Of a stretch of DNA of 64,000 bases, positions 24,195 to 36,923 are shown piece after piece; the stretch's first letter is position 1, and the number at the start of each line of letters is the position of its first letter. This stretch comes from Adineta vaga (Eukaryota; Rotifera): NCBI GenBank assembly GCA_021613535.1, contig CP075496.1:12090001-12154000 (forward strand), in the 5' to 3' direction. A program made the position numbers and the translations under genes. The notes beneath the pieces were generated by a model. The model was not told where the DNA came from. It was given only the letters and a program-made list of their open reading frames with translations, and ran no database searches.

Positions 24195-25010
24195 TTATTT
24201 CTTCTTTTTGACAATCTTTGTTTGGTTGATTTGTACAGATGGAGATTGAAACGTATTATTCATCGAAAAAGATGGATGAATTTCTCTGATATGTGTCGGC
24301 AGAGATCTACTGAACGAAAGACCCCAATCATGTTCTATACGTTTCGTAAACTTAATACGAGTTTCACCACCGGAAAGCACTTGAATTTGTTTGGGATCTG
24401 GTTGATTGTCTAGTTTAACTACTGTAACAGCTGATAGATATTCATCCAAATTATGGGCACTAATGAATGGTTTGATTTGATTAACTGCACATATTTCGTG
24501 CCAAATCGTTAATCGTCATCTGTGATCTATACGAGGATCGATCACACGATGAATACCAGCTTTATATTGATTATTTGAAAGTATACTTGCTGCTTCACCT
24601 AACCAAATAATACCAAGGCTTGCTTGATCTAGCTGAGAATTATCTGAACCATCAATCCATTTATTTTCACGTTGATCTTTTAATTCTAGGCAATTTACTT
24701 AAAGAGAATAAGCCAGGATTAAAATGTGGTACACAATTGACTTCATCTGTATGAAAACTGATTTCAGGTACTTGTTTAGGTCCAATTTTCTCATTATAAT
24801 AATGTACAGTGTCAACCATAGCAAGATCGGAAATTTCAATTTCTTTCTTAAGGATCCGTTTCAAATAAAAAGTTAATTTACTGATCAATTGATTAATATA
24901 TTGTAATGTAACGTTGATATTTACTGATAAATGGTATGGAACAATAGGATTACCTTGTTGATTAGTTAATATTTCAATATCTTCTCTATAACCAACAAAT
25001 GAATAACGAC
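24195..25010 (-). pseudogene. Decayed isopenicillin-N-synthase-like 2OG/Fe(II) oxygenase
   Basis: Read from 25010 down to 24195, the translation keeps oxygenase hallmarks. There is an iron-binding HxD inside VPEISFHTDEVN, a hydrophobic strand IIWLGEAASILSNN and the third ligand with YKAGIHRVIDPR, the usual downstream His of the double-stranded beta-helix. The copy is broken in three visible ways: a frame change near 24690 between LFSLS and LELKDQ, an in-frame TGA after RIDHR at about 24520, and loss of the N-terminal third, since the upstream frame runs into TAA near 25020. After the TGA the same frame stays open for about 100 codons to a Lys-rich end (IVKKKK). The family makes non-haem iron oxidases, plant- and fungus-like in bdelloids; the substrate is unknown. 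The alternative is a gene damaged by several assembly errors. Confidence 0.72.
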
Positions 25011-25454
25011 TTGATTATTGAATTGAGTTGCTATTGCAAAATAAAGTGTTTAGTGAAAATCGAACAGAAAGTGAATAAAACTGAAATCTAGATGCAAGCT
25101 CATTTTAAAGGATATGTTATTGTTCAATCATTCATGTCAAAAATGAATCATCTAGCTGTTTGCTGATGTGTTGGCTACTCTACTCTGCAGAATGTCGAAA
25201 TATAGAAGCATTTGAATATAATTAGAAGCCTATCCAATGTATACATAAGACCGATACTGCGCGACATCGTATTCTAATATTTTCATTCTTTTTAAAGGAA
25301 AGCGAATTGGCCGATTCTATGATTATATCGGGATCGGGAGTATAAAATCGAATGTACGTTACCTATCTATCTTTTGTACTCAAAATTACACTTGTTCTTG
25401 TTTTTTTCTTTCTCTTCTAGATTTGTACTTTGGATTACTATATTTCCATTCACA

Positions 25455-27404
25455 ATGGTAACTGAATTTGCTAATCAAATCAACAAAGAATTGAAAAGTC
25501 TTTTACCTAATACTACCAATAAAAGTGTTCTAGTTGTTATTAATGATGTGGAACAGTAAGTTTACTATATTGTTTCATAGAATATACTTATTCATATATT
25601 TTGTTTAGGCCAAAATCATATACAAAATTACTAACAGATACAGAGCAATTGATTCTATTCACTGAATCATCCGATACTTATAAACAATTGGATGAAGATA
25701 TGAAAAGTTCATCAAAATCACCTGTACTGAATTGTGCAAATTTTAATAATGCTGAATTACAAAATAATTTGTAAGTACTTTCATTTAATAAGAATATGTA
25801 AGACGTTTATTGAATTCCAGATTCGATGTATGTCTTCTTATCAAGTCATTTAATCGTTTGAATGTTAATAATAAAGAAAAATTATTGAAAAATCTCTTAT
25901 CAACACTTAAAACTGATGGTCAAGTATTTGTTTATGAAAGTGAATGGACAAAAGACAAAGGTGTGCATCAAATTTTTTATAGAATATTCAATTCTATCAT
26001 CGCTTTTTTTTCTTTCTTCAGAATATCATTCTAGTAATCCAGTTGATGTTATTAATCATTTTCATTCTGTTTCGATAACTACTGAAAAGGAAAGATATGG
26101 TTTTGAATTAGTTTTTGCTCGACCATTACGTAGTTATGTTGAAGTAATTGGAAAAATGTTTCTGAAAGTTGTCAATGAATTGCGGATTGTGTATTCTTTA
26201 GGAAAAACAAGAATCATTCCATCTATGTTATGTTTTCAAGAAAATTACGAAACTAAATGATCATTCAACATTCCAAGATTTTCTTGATCAACAACAATAT
26301 TCTACAAATGGTGTTTTACGTTATGAGAAAATTTTCGGTCCCGGCTTTGTTTCGACAGGTGGTTTAGATACAACAAAAGTTTGTTGAAATGACTAAATAA
26401 ATATGCACTTGTAAAACGTTTCATGATTTCGACGTTTTTTTTCTCTTAGGAATTTGTTGAATCATTGAATCTTAAAAATGGTCAAACTGTTTTGGATGTC
26501 GGTTGTGGTATTGGTGGAGGTGATATTTACATGGCTAAGGTATACATTTCTCTAAATCAATCGAAGATATAGCAGTTTGTTTTTTCCTTCTAATACAAAG
26601 ACATATGGTTGTTCGGTGGTTGGTGTTGATCTATCTACGAATATGGTCAGTATTGCTTATGAACGATTGATGGATATGACAACAAGTAAATTGAAAGTAA
26701 ATTTGATTGATCAGGTCATTTTTTTATAATCGATCGATATTAAAAATGTTTATTTAGGTATCTTTCGAAATTGGCGATGTAATGCATCATGAATATGAGC
26801 CTAATTCATTTGATGTTATCTATAGTCGCGATACAATTTTACATATTGCCGATAAGATGAGTTTATTTTCTCGTCTTTATGTAAGATAAATGAATTCTGT
26901 TCTTTTGACAAAAACAAAACTTATCATAATTCTTTCGTAGAGTTGGTTAAAACCCGGTGGTCAATTATTTATCAGTGATTATACTTGTGCACCAAAAGAT
27001 CAATGGTCAAAAGAATATGAAGAATATGTCAATCAACGACGATATACATTATTAACAGTATCTGAATATGGCAAAGTAAAAAGAATCAAAAAATGAAATG
27101 AATTTTTAGTTTTATTTTATTCTATTAGCTCTTGGAAAGTGTTGGTTTCAAAGATGTCGATGCTCAAGATGCAACCAAGAAATTTGTTGAATGTTTAAAC
27201 ATGGAATTGAAACGCATCGAAGCAAATAAAGATGATTTTATTCAAGTATGTCTTTTATATTTATTCTCTGATTTCATTTCATCTTTGCTTTCATAGGAAT
27301 TCTCCAAAGATGATTATGAACATTTAATCGAAGGTTGGCATAGTAAACTTGAACGATGTGCGAAAGGTGATCAACGTTGGGGAGTTTTTCATGCAAGAAA
27401 ATAA
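25455..27404 (+). CDS. Phosphoethanolamine N-methyltransferase, two-domain type
   Basis: Eleven exons: 25455-25555, 25609-25770, 25821-25960, 26022-26143, 26202-26378, 26450-26539, 26601-26696, 26758-26880, 26941-27075, 27129-27245, 27297-27404; 456 residues, all phases consistent. The enzyme uses SAM to methylate phosphoethanolamine or its methylated intermediates towards phosphocholine. The C-terminal half (about 215-456) is intact: [20 protein letters not shown] and GFVSTGG, SAM motif [24 protein letters not shown] and [12 protein letters not shown]. The N-terminal half (about 1-200) has methyltransferase-like strands but no glycine-rich motif I. This matches nematode PMT-2-type enzymes, in which one domain is degenerate and only the later methylations are catalysed; that division of labour is inferred. 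A splice-acceptor-like TTCTAG at about 25420 precedes the ATG. Confidence 0.93.
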
Positions 27405-28375
27405 AGGCAAACTCTAAACAAGCAATCGATAAATTAATGATAACAGTATAGCAATTGTTTAGCAAAAGAAATTTTACCTTTTTATTGCTTTGTTTAGTTA
27501 ATCGTTTTTATCAATAAAAAACTGAAAAAAGAATAATTATTTCTTTATGTTTTCATTCGAAACAAAACTAAAGACTTTCGAGGTAGATAAAAATGTTATT
27601 CTCGCTAAAGATATGCGAGTCATCGAAATCACGAAAAAAAAAGATCGACGTGAGAAAATGACGAATTATTTGTTAATTGAATAAGAACATAGTTGAAATA
27701 TATCTCGGATTTCTAGAGCAAATACTATTTTACAATCGTATACGTGGGGAACAAGCAATGATGAATCATATTTCTTGATTAAAATTTCTATTGAAGATAA
27801 CATTTTCATAAAATGATCAAAAGCGGTACAAATAATAACAATTATAAATGATATATCGCATGACTTTTCATAGTTTTTATACGAATCAATATCATAGAGA
27901 AATCTATGACGAAAAGAATGTCGAGTCTTTCCAAATGATTTAACAATTTGTCGACAGTCTCCTTTATATTTCTAGTTCACCTCGTTTTGTATTTCACGAA
28001 TACAATTGATTACAATTCTTCAATGGTTCAATGAACAATAAAAAACATCATTGAAAATTTCTGTTGAATTTTTCTCTTCAACAAATCTTTTCGAACTACA
28101 TCACATACATAATCTTCTTCCAAGTAGAATTCAAACAAAATACAAATGACAATGCTACTTACAAATGTATAAGTATATATACAAATAAGTTAATCGTTTT
28201 TTTTTCTCGCTTGTTTAATATCTATCGATCAATGCATTTATCGATCAAGTGAAGAAAGAAAAGAGAAGAAGAAGAAGAAGAAGAAAAAAAGTCAAGACAT
28301 ATATTTCTCTTTCATACCGGTCATTTCATTTATTAGATTTTACCTTTTGCTTTTGTTATTCAACAAATCTTTCGA
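27405..28375. other. Intergenic, no supportable gene
   Basis: 3' flank of the methyltransferase (an AATAAA-type signal near 27513) and 5' flank of the adhesion GPCR. The short open frames at 28064-28434 are Lys/Arg/Ser-rich and end in the GPCR 5' leader. Nothing else stands out. Confidence 0.6.
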
Positions 28376-31300
28376 TTGATTATGATTTTCATCAAATTAA
28401 TCTTGATTCTTTTTCTAATTCATTTGTCTTATGAAAATCAATGTCCATCATCAGATTATTGTACTTGTTCACCTGATTTAACGATAATCAAATGTACAAA
28501 TCGTCAACTAACAAATGAATTACTTTTCAATATCAATAACCAATTACCTCGATCAACAATTCTTTTGAATTTATCGTCAAATATTTTAACATCTGTCGAA
28601 TTTTTATTAAATCTAAATCATTTAGAAATTCTTGATTTATCATTTAATAAAATTCATTATCTACCATCTGATTTTCTCTCAAGATTTCCTCATTTAACAT
28701 CTTTATATTTACAAAATAATTCCTTGCAAATTCTTCCCAAAACATTTCGAGCAAGTTCAACCGTTCATCTTGATCTTTCCAATAATCCATTTCATTGTAC
28801 ATGTCAATCGAAATGGTATCAAAGTAATTCTCAATTGAAAAATCTTCTTTGTCAAAATCAAAAACCATTTCATGAAAATGATTTTTGTCGAACAAATCAA
28901 TTGTTTTCAATGACTCCACATAAATCTCAAATAGCTTATGAAAATGAACCATTTCTATTGAATTGTTCATCAAATTCAAAACGTTATTGGACATTAAATG
29001 AAAAACATTATCCATCAACTATTACATCATCTTCATATTCAACAATAATCATTGATCATCTACAAATGAAACATTCAGGAATATGGACATGTCATTATTT
29101 AAATTTAAATCATTCGATCTCATTAACGATTTTACCAAGTTTAGTCGAACAATTTTGTCCATCAATACGAATGAATACATCGAAAGGATTATTTCATTGG
29201 CCACGTACATTAATTAATAATAAAATCGAAAGAAAATGTCCTTTCGGATCAGCAGCATGGTTAAGAAATTCGAATGAAGATGCTCGAGCATGGTATACAT
29301 GTTCTTCGAATGGAAATTGGATGCATTTAGATCTAGCTCAATGTGCATTTCAATCGAATATATCACGAATATTTGATTATTTATCATTAACAGAAACAAA
29401 TTTATTATTACGTTTAATTAAATATTTATCAAAATTAGATAAGAATTTGTTTGATTTGAATGATATGATTTTATTAATTGATTTAATTGATGAACAACAA
29501 AATAAATATCAAAATCAAGATCGAGTAACGTTAATTTTTCATTTAACAGATTTTATTTTACAAATCAAACATAATTTTACATATTCTCGAGAATATCAAA
29601 TGGCAATAACAAGGTATAAATACAAGTTTCTTTGTATCTTTAAATATCATTTGAATTTTATTGTAGATTAAGATTCATTATCGAACGTTTAGTAGATTTG
29701 ACAGAACAACCATGGGTATATATCGGTAAAGAATTAACAGCTATGTCAATACAAGCACCTTTAACTTCGACATTATGTTTAATTCCAAATCGATCATTAT
29801 TAACTATTCTTTGTGAACCGGACAATCGTCAACATTATGAAGTTTGTTTTGAAATTCGGAAAAAAAATATATATCTCATTATTTCTCTTCTAGTCTCCAT
29901 TAGCAACGATTCATTTTCCACCGAGTTCAAATAGAACGACTCAAAAATCTTTATATCAGGTTATTTTCTATCGTCAATCGATACTCTACGTTCCTAATGA
30001 GAAAAAAACTCTTATCAATAATCCTGTTCTCTACATACGACCAGGTAAATATATATCTTTGATTTGAATTCTGTATGAATCATTGTTCCTCTCTCTCTAG
30101 TATCAAGATACAGTTCATCACCAGTTGGACTCACTTTTTATAATCCAGTAAATCAAGCATCGATTGGAATTTGGTATTCCAATCAAACAACATGGCAATT
30201 ACAATCTTCCGTTTGTAAAATAAATGAACAAGTAATAGAAATAAGAAAAAAAATACTTCGATAATTGACATTTCTCTCGATTGATTTTAGAATTCAAATT
30301 TAATTTCAACCTATTGTGTTCTATTCAATAATAATTCTCTCGCATTAACCTATCTTAATGATGTCGATCAGCATGAAAATGGATTTTTCAATAAAAAATA
30401 TTCTCAATTAACTATCTATATTTCATCCATACTTGCATCAAGTTGTTTTCTTGTTTCAATTGTCTGTTATATTTGCTTTTCTAAGTAATCATTCATTACT
30501 TTCTTTTACAAAACAAGCAGAATATTATCTTTCATTTAGAATTTATCAAATGCCACGACGTTTTTTTCATTGTCTAATTAATTATTGGCTTAATCTCACT
30601 ATTCTAATACCATTATTTGCATTTGGTATTCAACAAATTCATTATCCAATTCTATGTGAATTGATTTCTACTAGTCTTCATTTTCTTTGTTTAACAACTA
30701 TTCTTTGGTTAACATTATTAACATTGTAAGATAACAATTGAATTCTTTCGATGAATAGAAAAGAAAAATGTTAATCTGTATTTTAGTTTAATTTGGAGAA
30801 AATTTCATGGAATGTTAACACATAATGATTATCAACGAAAGCCACCGGTCATTATGGTTGATTATGATGATGATGTTAGTTTACCTATAGTTAAATTAAA
30901 ACCAAAATCTATTGTTCAATTGTATTTATTTGTATATGGAATTGGATTTCTCATTTGTGGTATTGATATGATTGTATCACGTGAAGAATATATTATCAAA
31001 ACAATGTAAGTATATTCATTCATTCAATAGAGTTGAATGATTTTTGAAATATTTCTTTTTATTTAGATGTTTTTCAAAACATTTTGATTCGATTTTATTA
31101 TTAATTATTCCAATATTTATCTTTATATTTTTCTCATTGATTTTATTGTTAATAACTCGTCATTATATCAAACATTTAACAGAAAAACAAATCTCTCGAC
31201 GAAATTGTTCTGATCAAACTATTTTACATTCTGAAAATCTTCTTCCATCACGACGAAATAAAGTCTTACCCATTTTTGTACCATCAAATCTTAATCCTTA

Positions 31301-32664
31301 TCATTCACCTTCGGAAGATTCTTATCTATCCGATACAGATTATCAATATGAATCAATCAATCAATTATTATCAATTCTATGTCAATTTATTCTTTTAATT
31401 TTATTATTTTTATCCAGTTCAACTATTTATCTTCAACCATTACATTCATTTAAATTACGTTTTGAATATATAATTTATAGTCATTTATATGGATTTTTTG
31501 TTTTATTTCTCGCATTCTATATATTATCATATCATATTTTATCACGTTCAAATTTAATTAAACGATATTATTTTCATCGAAATAATGAACATAATTTACG
31601 AAAGGAATTTTATCGTGAACGACCCATCTCATCGGCAATTAAACATTTTGATCTTTCATCTTGTACAGAACAAGTTTCTCTATTACCATCAACACATGCA
31701 TGTTATTTATCCAATCGAGATATTTGTCAAATTCCACAACAAACTGAACGAACGACCATCTATAATGAACATATGTATGATTCTAAACCGATTGTTAAAG
31801 TTGCTTCGGAGCATTATGCATTGCATCGACATATATCAAAAACAAATTCTTCTGAACATGCACCATTATTTAGTGCATTAGATGTCATAGCACATCGGTA
31901 AGAAATTATATGTATTCAATAGGAAATAAATCATCGTCTTTTGTTTTTTTTTCTGCAGAAATACGAATCGATATCGACCACAACGGAATTCACTTTATGA
32001 AAGATCATTAAAAAGATCAACTTACTATCCAATTGAATCACATATATTACAAGATAAAAATACACATGTAAGAATTTCTTTTCAAAAGAAAACATCTCGA
32101 TTTTTGTTCTTCATTTGATTTCAGTTATCATCATCTTCATTTCCATCATGTCAATCATTTACTTATCCAAGAATATCTCCATGTCAAGCTATTATACGAC
32201 CAATTCCTATTACTCGTCTTTCAACATTAAACGCTATAAATAATCTATCAAATTCTACACATATTCTTCAATCGAATACGAATCGAAATTCCTTACTTGA
32301 TGAAAATCATTTGACAACAAATAAACGACGATCATTTCATTTGATATCCTCATCTTCGCATGATGATTACCAAAGTGCATATGCATCTTTGAATAAATTA
32401 GATTATTCAATTCAACAAGAATCATCTGATGACAATTCTTCGAGTCAAAAGAATTCAGCATATCAATGCATACAAGTTGAATATATTGATGAGATGGAAG
32501 ATGGAAGTGTTTCTCTTAAACAATCGATTTGTGATTCTAAAGAATCATTAGATAGTTTATCAACAAAAAAATCCAATTCACCAACAATCGTATCATCATC
32601 ATTGGACTCAGAAAATGACATTTTTATTGTAAATCAACTTCCATTGCATGAAAGTATTGTGTAG
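28376..32664 (+). CDS. ADGRA: Adhesion GPCR of the ADGRA (GPR124/GPR125) type
   Basis: Ten exons: 28376-29613, 29667-29841, 29894-30044, 30101-30231, 30291-30484, 30540-30725, 30787-31005, 31067-31897, 31959-32067, 32125-32664; 1257 residues. Order seen: signal peptide (1-20); Cys-rich LRR cap (CPSSDYCTCSP); LRRs (ILDLSFNKIHYLPSDFL, LTSLYLQNNSLQILP) with C-terminal cap; an Ig-like domain (about 180-255, ending SGIWTCHY); a hormone-receptor-like motif (about 260-325; CPFGSAAW, YTCSSNGNW); a GAIN-like stretch; a GPS region; seven hydrophobic helices (TM1 in exon 5, the rest across exons 6-8); and a Ser-rich tail of about 340 residues ending HESIV, a class I PDZ ligand like the ETTV of vertebrate ADGRA2/3. 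LRR-Ig-HRM-GAIN-7TM is specific to ADGRA. The GPS lacks the usual His-Leu-Ser/Thr. Vertebrate members act in Wnt7/RECK signalling and planar polarity; the function here is not known. Confidence 0.93.
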
Positions 32665-34914
32665 ATAAGTTTTCTGTTTTTTTTTCTTTCATATTCATGT
32701 ATTAACAAGTTCTTTAGATAATTACTTTTAGTTTGTAGTTGATTCGATTTCTATGTCAGATATAATTTGAAAAAGAAGAATTAATCATGATGATAATGAA
32801 CATAAATATCATTGGTTGAATAAGGCAGAAGAGTGCAACACGAGTTTATCTTGATCTTGATAGAAGGAAAATTATATTTGATTCGAAATCAAATGCAAAT
32901 CACGTGACATTGTTTCGATGTGTCTACAAGTTGCTACATTTTTTTCTGTTAAAAAAATGTATTATTTTCTATGACCATGTCAATAATTTTCTGGAACACT
33001 TTGATAAATGAAGCAGAACTATTGTGAACGAACAAGTTGGAAATTGTGTTTGAATTAACTTTATTCAACTATTGAAATATTCATTTTCAATACGAATGAA
33101 TTACAAACTTTAGTGAACATCAAAATCAACAATTCTTCAATGTAACGACATGGAAAAAACCAACATTTATTGATATTGATATGTGTCCTAGTAAAAACGA
33201 TAGAAAATTTGCAATAAACGATAATATATAGTCGCTCGGTTAGCTATTAATCTTCATTTTTTTACCTAAAGGAAGTTATTTCTCTCCAACAAAATTAAAA
33301 AGTGGGATATTTTTCACCTATATTAATTTTTCTGATGCAATCGAAGTGATTTATTATATACACACTCGTTTGATTAATCGAAGGTGACAGATAGTGACAG
33401 AAAGAGTAATATTTTGATTTTAATGTAAGTATATTCATGACATCGTAGAAAGAAATCAATCTATTAATAATCATCGACTCATCAAACATAGATATTTATT
33501 GATCGTCTGACAAAATGACGAAACTACTGTCGTATTTGTCCACGAATAACATGTAAATATAAAGAATGACAGACTGATTTTTAGAATAATAGATATGAGA
33601 GAATGCTTAGCTTTTGATATTTTAACTCGAATCGAACCAATATCAATAATCTCAACAAAAAAATAGAACGTACTAAGAGCTGTCCTATGTACACTCTCAA
33701 ATCAGTGAATTCGAATTCTTCAATGTCTGACGATGTTTTATCTAGCAAATAATTTTAGAAAAAAATCTATTCAATATCATTTATGAAGAAATAATTGCAT
33801 TGACATAGCAATACATTTTCAACGAAAAATAAGAATTGATTTTTATTTCAAAAGAGATATATCAATTACTGAAAATTATTTATGATAAACAAAATATGTC
33901 AACACAAAGATGTTTCAATGAATGAATATACAGATAGTGTGCGATAAATTTGCATATACATTTTTTAATCAAGATCTTAATGAATAGAAAATTACCGAGA
34001 CTCTTTTGTTAGTGCGTATATGTTTATAGAAATTCTTAATTGGAAATATATGTACGAAGGTTCTATCAATATTCGTGTCTATATTTTGATGGACATCAAC
34101 CTAAATTTCATAGTTAAAGATATTTTTTGCCTAAAATACAGACCTATTTAATAGAAGTAACGAAACGAAGAACTGCTTTCATTTCAAAAGATTGTTGACA
34201 CTCGGAAATATTCTTTCTAGTTCAATAGTTTGATGTTATATGAATGCCATTCATCAGGTAAGGTTTTGTAAATATTTGAGAAGAAGACGTTTGAATTCAG
34301 TTTACTCTACGAGAATGTTTCCATTATATCATTAGTTTGTATGTTCGCACTTTACAAAAATACTGGTAGAAGCAATCTTAATATTGTTATAACTATTCTT
34401 TTCTTTCAGACATATATACGTGTATCATCATCATCTATGATTAATGCGGAACGAAATGACAAAAGTGCATAATAAGCAAAATGTGACTAGACGCCTACTC
34501 AGATCACATATTGATAATCAGTCAGGTTTTTTCTTTGTTTCAAGGATAAATTTTTCATGTTTATTTAGTTATACATGAAGAAAAGAGACAGCGAAAGAGA
34601 GAGAGAAATCATGTTACAGAAATTCGTATTGATTGCACGAAAAATAATTAAACATGAGAAGACTCATTGATATATCAATTAAAAAACGAGAAGAAAAGAA
34701 AACCCTGACAAACTGGTTCGAAAAGAAAATCGAATGGAAGTATAAATACTGTATTATAACCTTTAAAAGAAACTCATATTGTTTTCCACGCATACATTTC
34801 TCTGACAAACAATTTGAACACTATTTGAAAAAGAAACTTACGAACAACGAATAAGGTAAAATTTTAATTTCAATAGAGAAGCAATGTTTTGAAAGTGAAA
34901 TTATTTGTTCAGAG
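32665..34914. other. Intergenic, no supportable gene
   Basis: AT-rich spacer of about 2.2 kb. The open frames at 33295-33489 (-) and 34614-34854 (both strands) are overlapping mirror frames with atypical composition. The plus frame ends at 34854 just before GTAAAATT, and a TTTGTTCAG acceptor at about 34911 precedes the next ATG. A 5' untranslated exon for the 34915 gene is therefore possible but not demonstrated. Confidence 0.5.
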
Positions 34915-35916
34915 ATGGCTATCGCACTTGCTGGCATGAATGTCAAAGCAGTGATGTTGATGTTCGGTGGTTTCATCATCACTATCATAGCTATAGCAGC
35001 GACAATAATTCTCAGTATTATTCCAACTTTTACAACAGATAGTAGTACCCAAGGATATGGAGAAGGTAAATAAAACGCAATGATGAAGTTTATTGAATTT
35101 TCATAAATATCAAATAATCCTTCTAGAATACAAATGTCCTGCCATAATGCTTAAATCAATATATGTAAACTCATCGGAAAGTTATATAAATAGCAGCATT
35201 GTTACTAATCCAGCATTATCTACCCTTGTATGTATTTAGTTTTCGTACTAGGATTTCAATCGTGCAAACTCTAGTTTTGTTTTGTAGAGTACAGCAGCTT
35301 TGACTTCAATCTCAGGCAAAAAAAAGATTACGGGTTGTGTGATCAGTTCTCTGTATGGATATGGTCCATACAATGATAGTACTACAACAGCAAAACGTCG
35401 TCGACGTGCAACAACTGTTGGTTTATATAGTATTGGACAAATGAGATGCTTCTTTTCAACTGCCTGCACTCAACAAAGTGACAAGGGCAAATACGGGAAT
35501 GCAACTTCAATTAGTAACTGTATTAAAGATCGTTTAACAGCAACTAATTCCATGTTTACAAAATCTGGAAGTCTTACTCAATGGACACCTGTGCCAAGTT
35601 CATTTGCATATACCATTGTTAATCAAGCCAAAACTGATTTCACCGCGTTAAGTGTAAACAAAGTTTATGGAGTTCGTCCGAGCAATGCTGACGCGATTGC
35701 TAGCAGTTTTGGTATCGATATGACAACTCGAGATAAACTTCGTAAGAAATTCATTTCTCAGACTTGAAAACTGAATAACTTATTGCTTTTCAATTCTTCC
35801 TTCTAGTTGCTGGTTGTACTTATGCAGGAAAACTTTCACAAGATTCAATATCCGCCATTATAGCAGCTCAATATACAGAAACAACTACTGCACCATCATC
35901 AACACAAATTGGTTAA
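34915..35916 (+). CDS. RRRR-site membrane protein, paralogue A (unknown family)
   Basis: Four exons: 34915-35065, 35127-35227, 35288-35741, 35807-35916; 271 residues, intron phases 1, 0, 1. A hydrophobic helix lies near the N-terminus (about 14-37, VMLMFGGFIITIIAIAATII) with no cleavable-signal look, suggesting a type II (N-in) membrane protein. The rest would then be extracellular: several Cys, NxS/T sequons (NSSES, NSSIV, NATSIS), then a YGPYNDSTTTAKRRRR segment that places four arginines at about 121-124, followed by LYSIGQMRCFF, a globular-looking region, and a last exon beginning LAGCTYAGKLSQ and ending TQIG. RRRR resembles a furin-class cleavage site. The gene is clearly paralogous to the one at 37573 (same domain order, RRRR position and phases). 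I do not recognise the family; function unknown. Confidence 0.82.
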
Positions 35917-36269
35917 ACTATCAACAATAATTCATCAAATTCAATATCAAAAATATATAGACATTTCATGTCACTCCTATTTTAATTTTTTTTATAATTT
36001 TAACCTTTAACTCTAAGTTATCCTTTCTGTTCTCACCCACTCATTAACAAGGTTTCGCCTATCTTCTTTATTTACTTATTTTCATTCTTGAGCATTTACT
36101 ACAAACCTTTATCTTTTTTCTCTATGCTTTTTTTTATACTACCTCTTATCTCTCCATCGAAATAGAAAATAATCACGAATCGACAACAAACAATGCTGAT
36201 TATGAAATATATTTTAGAATCGCTTCCACTTGTTTACGATATTTCGAAGATTAATGATGTCTAATCAAC

Positions 36270-36913
36270 GGTGATGCCAAGTGATCCGGAAAAGAAAAAT
36301 CCGGAAAAATTTTGACTTAAAGTTTATTAATGATAGAAGACATATTAAAAGGTGTAGAAATATTAAAGACAATCTGATAAGCTTATTTTTTTGAAGCCAC
36401 CAGAAGTGAGAACCCTACGAGAAGCTCGGCACGATCGAATCGTTGTTGTAGAAGCGGGTGTTCAAATTGTCGATTAGCTTCTGCATCGCCAACGTCTTCA
36501 GTATCGTTTTCTTGTGTGCCCCTGCCTTAAGCTTTAGAGTTTTTTGTCGATAGATAACTTCTTCGGCTTGCAAGCAAGCGATGAACGCCCACATTATGGG
36601 ATGAATTTTGCTCATCCGCTTGTTAAAACGATTATTTCACTCTGAATACGAAAAGAAAAATGCTTCTCGTCATGAGATCTCATGAAGACAAAGTGAAATA
36701 GCTAGTACTAGAGAGCGAGAAGGTAAGAACATGAATACATAAGGAGAGAGCGAACAGAGAACATATATATCAGTTCCTTTGACCTCCGACAAAGCAACAG
36801 GAAGAAAAAACTTTCGAAATGATTTATTTTTTTCCAAATTTTTATATTCCTGATTTCTTATATTCTTGATTTTTTCTATTCTGGATTTTTGTTTTCCGGA
36901 TTACTTGACATAT
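36270..36913. mobile_element. Short TIR-flanked DNA transposon remnant, Mutator-like
   Basis: Terminal inverted repeats: 36277-36306 (starting CCAAGTGATCCGGAAAAG) and the complement of 36880-36909 (TCAAGTAATCCGGAAAAC) match at about 26 of 30 positions by eye. Immediately outside is a perfect 10-bp direct repeat, TCTAATCAAC at 36260-36269 and at 36914-36923, read as the target-site duplication; 8-11 bp is typical for Mutator-like elements. The right end also holds several degenerate copies of an ATTCTKGATTTTT motif. The interior, about 640 bp, has room only for a fragment of coding sequence. The element lies exactly between two tandem paralogues. Confidence 0.75.
36415..36630 (-). pseudogene. 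Transposase-associated coding fragment inside the TIR element
   Basis: A minus-strand frame of about 70 codons contains NRFNKRMSKIHPIMW, then AFIACLQAEEVIYRQKTLKLKAG. The pattern 'hPxxWxFIxxLxxEE...xxxQKxxLKxxxG' is one I associate with the C-terminal part of MULE/FLYWCH-type transposon proteins. It has no start context of its own and runs into a stop on both sides, so it is a relic. The family link is from memory and moderate. Confidence 0.5.
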
Positions 36914-36923
36914 TCTAATCAAC

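Noticed and set aside
26144-26201. Early stop in the methyltransferase near 26260
   Set aside because: The stop lies in an unspliced frame; the GTAATT...CTTTAG intron removes 58 nt and restores the conserved C-terminal domain.
30485-30539. Apparent frame loss after TM1 in the adhesion GPCR
   Set aside because: A 55-nt GTAATC...CATTTAG intron restores the frame and joins TM1 to the first intracellular loop.
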